From assembly GCA_016707525.1 (NCBI GenBank), contig JADJHP010000006.1, forward strand, positions 186,001-250,000: a DNA stretch of 64,000 nt, in the 5' to 3' direction. Positions 38,237-46,295 of this stretch are shown here, one piece after another (positions within the stretch are counted from its first letter, which is position 1; each line of letters opens with the position of its first letter). The notes beneath the pieces are model-generated. The model saw nothing but the letters and a program-made list of their open reading frames with translations. It searched no databases and was not told where the DNA came from. Source of the DNA: Ignavibacteriota bacterium. Lineage in GTDB: Bacteria > Bacteroidota > Ignavibacteria > UBA10030 > UBA6906. The position numbers and the translations under genes are program-made.

Positions 38237-38373
38237 GACGGGCATATCCCTGTTCCGTCTGTCCTGTCAACGCGCAAATCTCGCAGTGCCGGATCCGTGT
38301 CAGTTCCGGCCAACCCGGCCGGCTGCCGCCGCGTTCATCCGGATGCAGCACCCCTTACCAACAGGAGGTTTTC

Positions 38374-39828
38374 ATGAGAACGCTTCTACGGTTTGCTCTA
38401 CTGACGTTCCTGATCTCGATCTCTGTCGTGGTCGCTGATGCTCAGTGGCAGTGCCTCTATGCGACGTGGGATGAGGAGACGAACGGCACGGGCCATCAGG
38501 TCCTGGGTGTGGGCGTCATCCACGAAGACATGTTCGTCGCATTGGTGAGTGTCCGCGGGGCACGGAGTTTCATGATCCCCTACGTGAACGCGGATTCCAG
38601 CAGCGGGCGCAAGTACTACTACGGGTACGGCTCCGCCACAACGGCCGGCATCTATCAGACCTGGACGGATGGCGGTTTCGATCAGGTGATCGCGAAGGAC
38701 ATTTACAAGATCAAGGCGATGCCCGACAGTCTCATTTACGTGGCGAGCAACGATGTCGACCACAATGTGCTGGTGTTCAAGTACACAAACGACACCATCA
38801 CGGTCGTGGACCCATTCCCGCGGCAGCAGACGGGGACCAATAGCATCTTCGGCATCGACGTCGACAACAATGGTTATGTGTATGTCTGCAACGACACCAC
38901 CACGGGCCAGGCCTCGGACCTGAAGGTGTACAGGCCCATCGGCCAGTGGACCGTCGGTGGTCATACCGACGCTCCGATCACGTCGATCAACCTTCCCGAT
39001 GGCGTGTACAAAGGGATCGCGGTGACGCCGACGGGCAACGCGATCTTCATCGCAGACTACGTGAACAAGAAAGTGATCAAGTACGTGGGAACCCCGGCGA
39101 CCGGCTATACACTGGCACCGGGATTCACGTTCACGATGGGGCCGGAAGATACGCTCACCGGAAAGCCGACCGGACCCATCGGGCTGGGCTATCTTGCGTC
39201 CAAGAACATCCTCGCGGTGGCATGTGACTCGTTGTTCAAGCCTTCAGGCGGTGCGAACTATTCGTATGGACGCATCTATCTGCTGAACGGCAATACCGGT
39301 GCGAAGATCTCCTCCGACACCAGCATGAATATGATCGATCAGGCAGCGTGGAACTTCGCGCAGACCGGTGCCTACAATGACCGCGGCAATGGCGACGTCC
39401 CCGGCAATGCCTCGGGCTATGCGTCGACGTACGACGTGAAGTTCGACGAGAGCGGGAATCTGTACAGTCAGTCGCAGTTCGGTTGGACCGTGGAGAAGTG
39501 GGCATACACCGGCACGCTGCCGAGCTTCACCACGGGCGTGGAACAGTCCGGCACGGAACTCCCCGCAGGCTACACGCTTTCGCAGAACTATCCGAACCCG
39601 TTCAATCCGACGACGGCCATCGAGTTCTCGATGCCGCAGTCAGGCTTCGCATCGTTGAAGGTCTATGACCTCCTCGGCCGTGAGGTCATGACCCTGCTGA
39701 ACGAAGAGAAGCCGGCAGGTTCCTATCGCGCCACATTCGACGCAAGCACCCTCACCAGCGGAACGTATTTCTATGTGTTGCGTGCGGGATCCTTCACGGC
39801 GACCCGGAAAATGGCGTTGGTGAAGTAA
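38374..39828 (+). CDS. Secreted NHL/propeller-like protein with class A sorting domain
   Basis: 484 residues from ATG 38374, with AGGAGG at 38363-38368. Signal peptide ending VVADAQ. The body has NHL-like blades (IFGIDVDNNGYVYVCND, YKGIAVTPTGNAIFIADYVN, YDVKFDESGNLYSQSQFG), so a beta propeller is expected. The end is NYPNPFNPTTAIEFSMP...MALVK. The last 60 codons are almost the same in DNA as the end of the neighbouring GH18-like gene. It is divergent from cassette 2 and resembles the secreted propeller at 50674 near cassette 3. Confidence 0.83.
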   Translation: MRTLLRFALLTFLISISVVVADAQWQCLYATWDEETNGTGHQVLGVGVIHEDMFVALVSVRGARSFMIPYVNADSSSGRKYYYGYGSATTAGIYQTWTDGGFDQVIAKDIYKIKAMPDSLIYVASNDVDHNVLVFKYTNDTITVVDPFPRQQTGTNSIFGIDVDNNGYVYVCNDTTTGQASDLKVYRPIGQWTVGGHTDAPITSINLPDGVYKGIAVTPTGNAIFIADYVNKKVIKYVGTPATGYTLAPGFTFTMGPEDTLTGKPTGPIGLGYLASKNILAVACDSLFKPSGGANYSYGRIYLLNGNTGAKISSDTSMNMIDQAAWNFAQTGAYNDRGNGDVPGNASGYASTYDVKFDESGNLYSQSQFGWTVEKWAYTGTLPSFTTGVEQSGTELPAGYTLSQNYPNPFNPTTAIEFSMPQSGFASLKVYDLLGREVMTLLNEEKPAGSYRATFDASTLTSGTYFYVLRAGSFTATRKMALVK

Positions 39829-39897
39829 CGGTGCAGGGTGTGTGCGCGGGATCGTGTCGTGGTGCTGTGATCCTTGTAGAGGTCTCGGAGGGGCCTT

Positions 39898-39925
39898 GTA
39901 GGGGCCGAGCATGCTCGGCCCCTAC
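39898..39925. repeat. Palindromic intergenic repeat, GCATGC-centred, copy 3 (perfect)
   Basis: GTAGGGGCCGAG, then CATG-type centre, then CTCGGCCCCTAC: a perfect 28-base palindrome of the same family as 643-670 (CGAG replaces CGCAG in the arms). Confidence 0.85.
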
Positions 39926-40030
39926 AGTTTCGGCCCCTACGATCTTGATGGGGCGCGAAGGGGGCCTGACCCCGGCGATGCGAATATACGTGGTGTAGGT
40001 ACATCGTGGTGGTCTCGTCAGGGCCTCGCA

Positions 40031-40052
40031 GTGGCCGGGATTGCCCGGCCAC
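40031..40052. repeat. Hairpin GTGGCCGGG/CCCGGCCAC
   Basis: GTGGCCGGG (40031-40039) and CCCGGCCAC (40044-40052) pair perfectly around ATTG. It lies about 100 bases upstream of the GH18-like start and may be another REP-like element. Confidence 0.6.
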
Positions 40053-40148
40053 GACACGTGTTTCTTGGGAACACTCCGGCAGTATCCCTTCCGCCAGTTG
40101 ACATTCTCTCCAGCATTCCTGTCCTTGAGAAAAAGGGATGCCCTGCCG

Positions 40149-42662
40149 ATGCGATGGTTCCGCGTTCTTCTTCTCACGATCCTTCTCCCCCTGCTCCTGT
40201 CGACCGGCGCGCACGCTGACGACCCCCCGCGGGAGACCAGCGTCCATGCTTCGTTCATGCAGATATACCGTAGCGCCTCGCTCGCCGCGCTCACGCCTGC
40301 ACCACAGGGGTATGTCATTCAGCCGCTGAACCGCACGGCCCGGACGACGCGCCTCACGCGCGAGGTCTTCGGATATCTTCCGTATTGGTTCATCAGCCGC
40401 TGGACACAGGTGGATCTCCAGCTCGTGAGCACGATCGCGTATTTCAGCGGCGAGATCGCCGCGGATGGGTCCATCGGCGACACCCACGGCTGGCCGAAAA
40501 CGCCCGGCGATCCCACGGCATCGGCACAGGTGGTGAATATGATCAATGCAGCGCATGCAGCCGGCGTGAAGGTGGTGCTCTGCTTCACGAATTTCACCGG
40601 ATCGGAGATCGATGCCATCGTCAGCACCCCGGCATACCGCACGGCGTTCATCCAGCAGTCGATGGCCATCGTGAAGGCAGGGAACGGCGATGGGATCAAC
40701 ATCAATTTCGAGGGGATCAACAGCGCGAGCAAGGCAGCCCTGACGCAGTTCATGATCGCGCTTGCCGACAGCTTCCATGCGAACATTCCCGGGAGTCAGG
40801 TCTCGTGTGCGCCGACCGATTTCGATACCCGGGCAGGGGACTGGGACCTCGCCGCCTTGAACCCGAAACTCGATCTCTTCTTCTTCCAGGGGTATGGGTA
40901 CGGTTGGAGCGGGGGATCGGTGGCGGCACCGGTAGGCCTCCTCCCGAATACGGCGTTCTGGGGAAGCCTCAACAGCACCACCCTCATAACCTATGCGCTC
41001 GCGCGCATCTCTCCCGCGAAGGTTGTCCTCGGCGTGCCGCACTATGGCTACCGCTGGCCCACGGTGTCGGGCGACCCGCGGGCGGCGACGATGGGGTCGG
41101 GCGTGGTCATTTATTACCCCGATGCCCTGGGCTTCATCGGCAGCTACGGACGGCATTGGGACCAGGCAGCGCAGAACCCCTGGTTCCGGTATCAGGCCGG
41201 TGCGCAATGGTACCAGGGGTGGTATGACGACGCCGAGAGCATGAGCTACAAGTACCAGTTCGTGCTGGACCGGAACCTGATGGGGATCGGTATGTGGGCG
41301 TTGGGGATGGATGCGGGGAACAAAGATATCTGGAACATGCTGGCGGTGTACCTGACTGATTCCGGTTATGTGCCCCGCGCGCCCTCGGCTCCTGTCCTCG
41401 CCGCCGTGAAGGATACCTCAGAGCAGTTCGACAATCGCGTCGTCGTCCGGTGGCGTTCGTCCGGCACCCCCGCGGCAGCCGGGTTCCGGCTGTACATGAC
41501 GCACGATCCTGCAGCGTGGCCCACGACACCTCTCCTGGATGAATCGGTCCTGGGTCCGGTGCAGCGTGAAACGGTGATCAGCGGTCTTGCCGCCGACACG
41601 ACGTACTTCGTGCGCATGGTGGCCGTGGACAGTCTGCATGTGCGCATCAGCGATACCTCGGACACGTACGCGGTGCGGGTGGGAGGCGGGAAGCCGTATC
41701 TCATCGTGGACGGCTTCGACCGTGTGACGGGGAGCTACAATCTTCCGCGTCACGATTTCGGCGCGCGGTACGGCCAGGCGCTTGCCGCGTCGGGCGCCCA
41801 CTTCGACTGCGTGGACAACGAGGCCGTGCAGCAGGGGATGGTACACCCCGGGAACTATGCAGGCGTTCTCTGGTTCCTGGGTGACGAGTCCACCGCCGAT
41901 CTCTCGCTGAACACGATCGAGCAGAGCGTGCTGCAGTCGTACCTGAAGGGCGGCGGGCGGCTGTTCATTACTGGCTCCGAACTCGGATACGATCTCGGCC
42001 GGAGTGCATCGCCCAATTATGCGCCGGCGTTCTATGCGGACTACATGAAGGCCGTCTATGGAGGCGACAAGGCTTCCACGAGCAGCTATACCGGTGCCGC
42101 CGGGTCGGCCTTTGCCGGCATCAGCGGGACTTTTGGTAGTGTGTATCCGGAAGACTATCCCGACTACATCACCCCGGCAGGTGGCGCGAAGAGCGCGCTG
42201 ACGTATTCTGCGTCGCAGGTTGCGGCCGTGCAGTACGAGGGGGCGTTCGGGGGTGGGAGCATCGCCGGCCGGCTGGTGTATGTGGCGTTCGCCGTCGAGA
42301 CCATGGGCTCTGCCGCTGAGCGGGCTACGCTGATCGGACGCGTCGTCGCGTTCTTCAGCGGGGCGACAGGCATCGCGGACGAGGAAGTGTCGCATCCGGA
42401 CACGTGGTCACTGGAGCAGAATTTCCCAAATCCGTTCAATCCCACGACGACCATCGGGTTCTCGATGGCGCGCCAGGGGTTCGCATCGTTGAAGGTGTTC
42501 GACCTGCTCGGCCGCGAGGTCATGACGCTGGTCAGCGAAGAGAAGGCGGCAGGTTCCTATCGCGCCACGTTCGATGCAAGCACCCTCACCAGCGGCACCT
42601 ACTTCTATGTGCTGCGCGCAGGGTCCTTCACGGCGACCCGGTCAATGGTATTGGTGAAGTAA
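40149..42662 (+). CDS. Secreted GH18-like protein with class A sorting domain
   Basis: 837 residues from ATG 40149. Signal peptide ending GAHA. A GH18-type TIM barrel lies at about 70-420: VFGYLPYWFI start, the active-site segment GDGININFEG (Glu188 as acid), FFQGYGYGWSGG, GVPHYGYRWP, and GIGMWALGMD at the last strand. The residue two before the catalytic Glu is Asn186, where typical chitinases have Asp. An Fn3-like domain follows, then a domain with FLGDESTADLSL and GGRLFITGSELGYDL resembling a glutamine-amidotransferase-like fold. The end is NFPNPFNPTTTIGFSMA...MVLVK. It probably acts on GlcNAc polymers outside the cell, or binds them if the Asn abolishes activity. Confidence 0.83.
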   Translation: MRWFRVLLLTILLPLLLSTGAHADDPPRETSVHASFMQIYRSASLAALTPAPQGYVIQPLNRTARTTRLTREVFGYLPYWFISRWTQVDLQLVSTIAYFSGEIAADGSIGDTHGWPKTPGDPTASAQVVNMINAAHAAGVKVVLCFTNFTGSEIDAIVSTPAYRTAFIQQSMAIVKAGNGDGININFEGINSASKAALTQFMIALADSFHANIPGSQVSCAPTDFDTRAGDWDLAALNPKLDLFFFQGYGYGWSGGSVAAPVGLLPNTAFWGSLNSTTLITYALARISPAKVVLGVPHYGYRWPTVSGDPRAATMGSGVVIYYPDALGFIGSYGRHWDQAAQNPWFRYQAGAQWYQGWYDDAESMSYKYQFVLDRNLMGIGMWALGMDAGNKDIWNMLAVYLTDSGYVPRAPSAPVLAAVKDTSEQFDNRVVVRWRSSGTPAAAGFRLYMTHDPAAWPTTPLLDESVLGPVQRETVISGLAADTTYFVRMVAVDSLHVRISDTSDTYAVRVGGGKPYLIVDGFDRVTGSYNLPRHDFGARYGQALAASGAHFDCVDNEAVQQGMVHPGNYAGVLWFLGDESTADLSLNTIEQSVLQSYLKGGGRLFITGSELGYDLGRSASPNYAPAFYADYMKAVYGGDKASTSSYTGAAGSAFAGISGTFGSVYPEDYPDYITPAGGAKSALTYSASQVAAVQYEGAFGGGSIAGRLVYVAFAVETMGSAAERATLIGRVVAFFSGATGIADEEVSHPDTWSLEQNFPNPFNPTTTIGFSMARQGFASLKVFDLLGREVMTLVSEEKAAGSYRATFDASTLTSGTYFYVLRAGSFTATRSMVLVK

Positions 42663-42731
42663 GGGTGTGCAGGCCCCTGCAATGCGGGTTCTACGCGGCA
42701 GAGGTACACCATCGGGATTCGCAAGGTCCTC

Positions 42732-42758
42732 GAGGGGCCGAGCATGCTCGGCCCCTAC
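42732..42758. repeat. Palindromic intergenic repeat, GCATGC-centred, copy 4
   Basis: AGGGGCCGAGCA and TGCTCGGCCCCT (42733-42756) form a perfect palindrome, with TAC following as in the perfect copy at 39898. The left flank has changed (CGAGGGG for GTAGGGG). Confidence 0.8.
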
Positions 42759-42918
42759 ATGATTTTAGAACATTCCTGAGATCGCAAAGAAGGGCCCCGA
42801 GGCAGGAACATTTGATGAGGAGGCTGCAAGGGGGGGGTGCCATTAGTTGCGGCAGGCGAACCCGGACAAATTCGATACCCAGTAAATCCTTGAACTGGAA
42901 CGGTTTAGCTGCATTTGC

Positions 42919-42947
42919 TTGACACTTCATTTGTTGTTCAGTATATT
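42919..42947 (+). promoter_or_regulatory. Probable promoter of cassette 3
   Basis: TTGACA at 42919-42924, a 17-base A/T-rich spacer, TATATT at 42942-42947, 129 bases before ATG 43076. It is the best sigma-70-like match in the window. Confidence 0.7.
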
Positions 42948-43075
42948 TCAGTAAAGTTATTGGGACAATGACGTCTGCCTGCCTTGTCCGGCCACATCCT
43001 GCCTCCGCCCGCAGACGCCCATCGCATTCGTTCTTACCTTCGCAGTACATCAGGTCTACAATTTCAGGAGCAACT

Positions 43076-46000
43076 ATGAGAGTGACCTTTACTCTTTTCA
43101 GTGCTGCCCTGGTTCTTTTCACTTCGATCGCATTCGCCGGAACGACAGGAAAGGTCGCCGGCGTCGTACGTGACGCGCAGAGCGGTGAGCCGCTCCCGAA
43201 CGTCAACGTGGTCGTTGAGGGAACCATGTTGGGTGCAGCAACCAATCCTGACGGCTACTATGCCATCCTGAACATCCCCCCGGGCCGGTACAAGGTCATC
43301 GCCAAACTCATTGGCTACACCTCCGGCGCCGCCGTCAATGTTCGCGTCGACATCGACCAGACAACCGAGCTGAATCTTCAGCTGAGTCAGGAAACGATCT
43401 CCGGCGAAGAGGTGACGATCGTGGCCCAGCGTCCGGTGGTCCAGAAGGATGTCGCGGCGAGCCGTGCGAACATCGAATTCCAGGACATCGAGAAGCTCCC
43501 TGTCACCAGTGTTTCAAGTGTGGTGACCCTGCAGGCTGGTATTCAGGGGGGACTCATTATCCGTGGCAGTGCCAGCGACCAGGCCGCGTTCGTTGTTGAT
43601 GGTATGCTGATGCGCGATGAAAGAACGAACACCCCGTTCACCGGGATCAGCCTGAGTTCAATTCAGGATGTTCAAGTTCAAACCGGCGGGTTCAATGCTG
43701 AATATGGCAACCTGCGCTCGGGTGTCGTGAACGTTGTCACGCGTGAGGGCAGCCCGTCATCCTACAGCTTCAACTTCATCGGCCGGTATAGCCCTGCCGG
43801 GCCGAAGCACTTCGGGCCGTCGATCTATGATGCGAACTCGTACTGGATCCGTCCTTATCTGGATGATGCGGTGGCGTGGAATGGGACGAGCACGTGGGAC
43901 CAGTGGACGCAGGCGCAGTACCCTGAGTTTGAAGGGTGGAACGCTGTGGCCGCGCGTCTCCTGAAGGATGCCGATCCGACGAACGACCTTTCCCCTGAAG
44001 CCGCCCAGCGTCTGTTCCTTTGGGAGCATCGCCGTCAGGCCGAGATCAAGGACCCCGACTGGGATGTGGATATGGGCTTCGGTGGCCCGGTCCCGTTCAT
44101 CTCCGAGCAACTGGGGAACCTCCGCTTCTTCGCTTCGTACCGGCAGCAGTCCACGCAGTATCTGGTGCCGCTCTCCCGCAACGGCTACAGCGACCTCAGC
44201 GGCCAGTTGAAGATCACGTCGGACGTCGGCCCGGGCATGAAGCTCATGTTCTCCGGCCTCGTTGCGAAGCAGGAAGGCACGAACAGCAACAACACCGGCG
44301 ATCCGGGGATGTTCACCACCGTGTCAGGCGTTGCCTCGTCACTCTATAATACTTCCACAGCGGGCTACATTGATGCCCGTATCTTCGGCACGGACTACTG
44401 GGCCCCGACCACAACGAACATCAGCATGTTCGGTGCGAAGTTCTCGCATGCGCTGAGTGGCTCCACGTTCTATGAGGCAGCGGTCCAGCGCTTCGCGCAG
44501 GGGACCGATACCGATCCGGGTGCGTTGCGCGACACCGAAAGGAAGTATCTTTTCGGGAACAACTATTATGTGGATGAAGCACCCTTCGGGTTCCAGCCGT
44601 ATCCGAGCACCGGTATCGTCGGGCTCCGCATGGGTGTCGGCATGAGCAACTCCCGCGACACGTCGCGGGTGGAGACATGGACCGCGCGGTTCGACCTGAC
44701 CACGCAGATCGACAAGTTCAATCAGGTCAAGGCTGGCGTGGAATTCGCGTACACGGACAACTGGGTGCGGGCCCGCAACGTCGACATCACGCTGCCAAGC
44801 GGGCGATACAACACGAGCTGGCACAATTATCCGATCCGTGGCGCGTTGTATCTCCAGGACAAGCTCGAGTTCGAGGGGATGATCGCGAACTTCGGCCTCC
44901 GGTTCGAGTACCTCAATCCGAACGGGAGCTGGTACGAGTACGCGAACGATCCCTACAACAATGCATTCTCCGGCCAGGCGCTGCTCGATACGGCATTGGT
45001 GCCCACGACCGCGCCGGCAACGTTGACCGTCAGTCCGCGACTGGCCGTTGCCTTCCCGATCAGCGACGACGCCAAGCTGTTCTTCAACTACGGGCATTTC
45101 CGTCAGGTCCCGGATCCGCGCAACCTGTTCCTTCTGCGCAGGTATTCGGACAACAATCAGGTGACCGCGATGGCGGACCCCACGGCCGACTTCCCGAAGA
45201 CCGTGGCGTATGAGCTCGGCTACGAGCACAGCCTGATGGAGGAGTACCTCGTGAGGGTGTCCGCGTACTACAAGGACGTCACGAACGAGACCAAGACCGT
45301 GAGTTACTACGGCCGGAACTCGGGTGTTCTGTACAGCAAATACACGAGCAACCAGTACCGGGACATCCGTGGTTTCGAGGTCCAGGTGAACAAGAACCGC
45401 GGCAACTGGGTCCAGGGCTTCATCAATTATACGTACGACGTGCGCACGACGGGATACTTCGGCCTCGGGCGGTATTACGAGGACCCGAACGAGCAGCGTG
45501 CCTATATCCGGACGAATGTGTACCAGGAAAAGCCGCTCCCGCGTCCGTATGCCCGCGTCAACCTCGACTTCTTCACGCCGTCCGACTTCGGGCCGGCGCT
45601 TGTCGGGCAGAACCTGCTGGGCGACTGGCGTCTGAATTTCATCGGGACGTGGTCGGCCGGTGCGTACGACACCTGGGCCGGCGGCGGCACGATCTCCGAA
45701 TTGCAGTACAACGTCAAATGGCGTGACTACTGGAATCTGGACATGCGCCTCAGCAAGAACTTCAAGTTCGGACGTGCCAACATCCAGTTGTTCGCTGACA
45801 TGTCGAACCTCCTGAACTTCCGGTACTTCAGCGGGGACAACGGGTTCTTCGGGACGCGCGACTATGACAACTATATGAAGTCGCTGCATCTGCCGGACTT
45901 CGCGCCGCAGTTCAAGACCGCGATCGGCTACGTCAACGTTCCCGGCGACGACCAGCCGGGCGATTACCGCAAGGACGGTGTGCCGTATCAGCCTATCGTC

Positions 46001-46243
46001 GGCCTGGCGCAGATGACCGATCTCGATCTCCCCTCGAACCAGCATGCGCGGCCGTTCTACTATGTCGTGGCAACGGGCGAGTATTACCAGTTCGTGAACG
46101 GTGTCCGCCAGGTGGTGGACCCCGGTAAGCTGCAGCAGGTGATGGACGACAAGGCATACATCGATATGCCGAACCAGGAAGCTTTCACGTTCCTCAATCC
46201 CCGGAACATCTTCTACGGCATCCGGTTCTCGTTCGATCTCTGA
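43076..46243 (+). CDS. TonB-dependent receptor with carboxypeptidase-regulatory-like N-domain (cassette 3, gene 1)
   Basis: 1055 residues from ATG 43076, preceded by AGGAG. Signal peptide; CarboxypepD_reg-like domain at about 23-105 (TGKVAGVVRDAQSGEPLPNV...NIPPGRYKVIAKLIGY). The plug has LPVTSVSSVVTLQAGI, IIRGSASDQAAFVVDGM and FNAEYGNLRSGVVNVVTREG. The barrel ends IRFSFDL. It is the longest and most divergent of the three receptors: it has an extra segment after the plug (about 245-330, with WDQWTQAQYPEFEGW). An own promoter lies upstream. Substrate unknown. Confidence 0.93.
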   Translation: MRVTFTLFSAALVLFTSIAFAGTTGKVAGVVRDAQSGEPLPNVNVVVEGTMLGAATNPDGYYAILNIPPGRYKVIAKLIGYTSGAAVNVRVDIDQTTELNLQLSQETISGEEVTIVAQRPVVQKDVAASRANIEFQDIEKLPVTSVSSVVTLQAGIQGGLIIRGSASDQAAFVVDGMLMRDERTNTPFTGISLSSIQDVQVQTGGFNAEYGNLRSGVVNVVTREGSPSSYSFNFIGRYSPAGPKHFGPSIYDANSYWIRPYLDDAVAWNGTSTWDQWTQAQYPEFEGWNAVAARLLKDADPTNDLSPEAAQRLFLWEHRRQAEIKDPDWDVDMGFGGPVPFISEQLGNLRFFASYRQQSTQYLVPLSRNGYSDLSGQLKITSDVGPGMKLMFSGLVAKQEGTNSNNTGDPGMFTTVSGVASSLYNTSTAGYIDARIFGTDYWAPTTTNISMFGAKFSHALSGSTFYEAAVQRFAQGTDTDPGALRDTERKYLFGNNYYVDEAPFGFQPYPSTGIVGLRMGVGMSNSRDTSRVETWTARFDLTTQIDKFNQVKAGVEFAYTDNWVRARNVDITLPSGRYNTSWHNYPIRGALYLQDKLEFEGMIANFGLRFEYLNPNGSWYEYANDPYNNAFSGQALLDTALVPTTAPATLTVSPRLAVAFPISDDAKLFFNYGHFRQVPDPRNLFLLRRYSDNNQVTAMADPTADFPKTVAYELGYEHSLMEEYLVRVSAYYKDVTNETKTVSYYGRNSGVLYSKYTSNQYRDIRGFEVQVNKNRGNWVQGFINYTYDVRTTGYFGLGRYYEDPNEQRAYIRTNVYQEKPLPRPYARVNLDFFTPSDFGPALVGQNLLGDWRLNFIGTWSAGAYDTWAGGGTISELQYNVKWRDYWNLDMRLSKNFKFGRANIQLFADMSNLLNFRYFSGDNGFFGTRDYDNYMKSLHLPDFAPQFKTAIGYVNVPGDDQPGDYRKDGVPYQPIVGLAQMTDLDLPSNQHARPFYYVVATGEYYQFVNGVRQVVDPGKLQQVMDDKAYIDMPNQEAFTFLNPRNIFYGIRFSFDL

Positions 46244-46295
46244 TCACACAGGACGTCTGTCGCACGACACAAGCGTATCTCACGGCGAGGAAGCA

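Larger units (their letters stand above)
38045..38373. other. Divergent regulatory region, no gene
   Basis: 329 bases between the cassette 2 receptor (minus) and a secreted propeller gene (plus). The middle is clearly richer in A and T than the rest of the window. It holds a strong minus promoter and a weaker plus promoter. No coding potential or RNA gene was seen. Confidence 0.6.
39829..40148. other. Intergenic spacer with several palindromes, no gene
   Basis: 320 bases between two sorting-domain genes. It holds the palindrome at 39898-39925 with an extra half copy (CGGCCCCTACG at 39931-39941), and the hairpin at 40031-40052. No promoter match as good as those elsewhere and no reading frame with coding character was found. 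Confidence 0.6.
42663..43075. other. Intergenic region upstream of cassette 3, no gene
   Basis: 413 bases with a GCATGC palindrome at its 5' side, a G8 run at 42830-42837, an A/T-rich part from about 42855, and a strong promoter at 42919-42947. A 35-codon frame (42815-42922) has no known similarity and is not considered a gene. Confidence 0.6.

Noticed and set aside
42815..42922. A 35-codon frame with the G8 run upstream of cassette 3, considered as a phase-variable small gene
   Set aside because: No ribosome-binding site or similarity, it runs into the cassette 3 promoter, and the composition changes within it.
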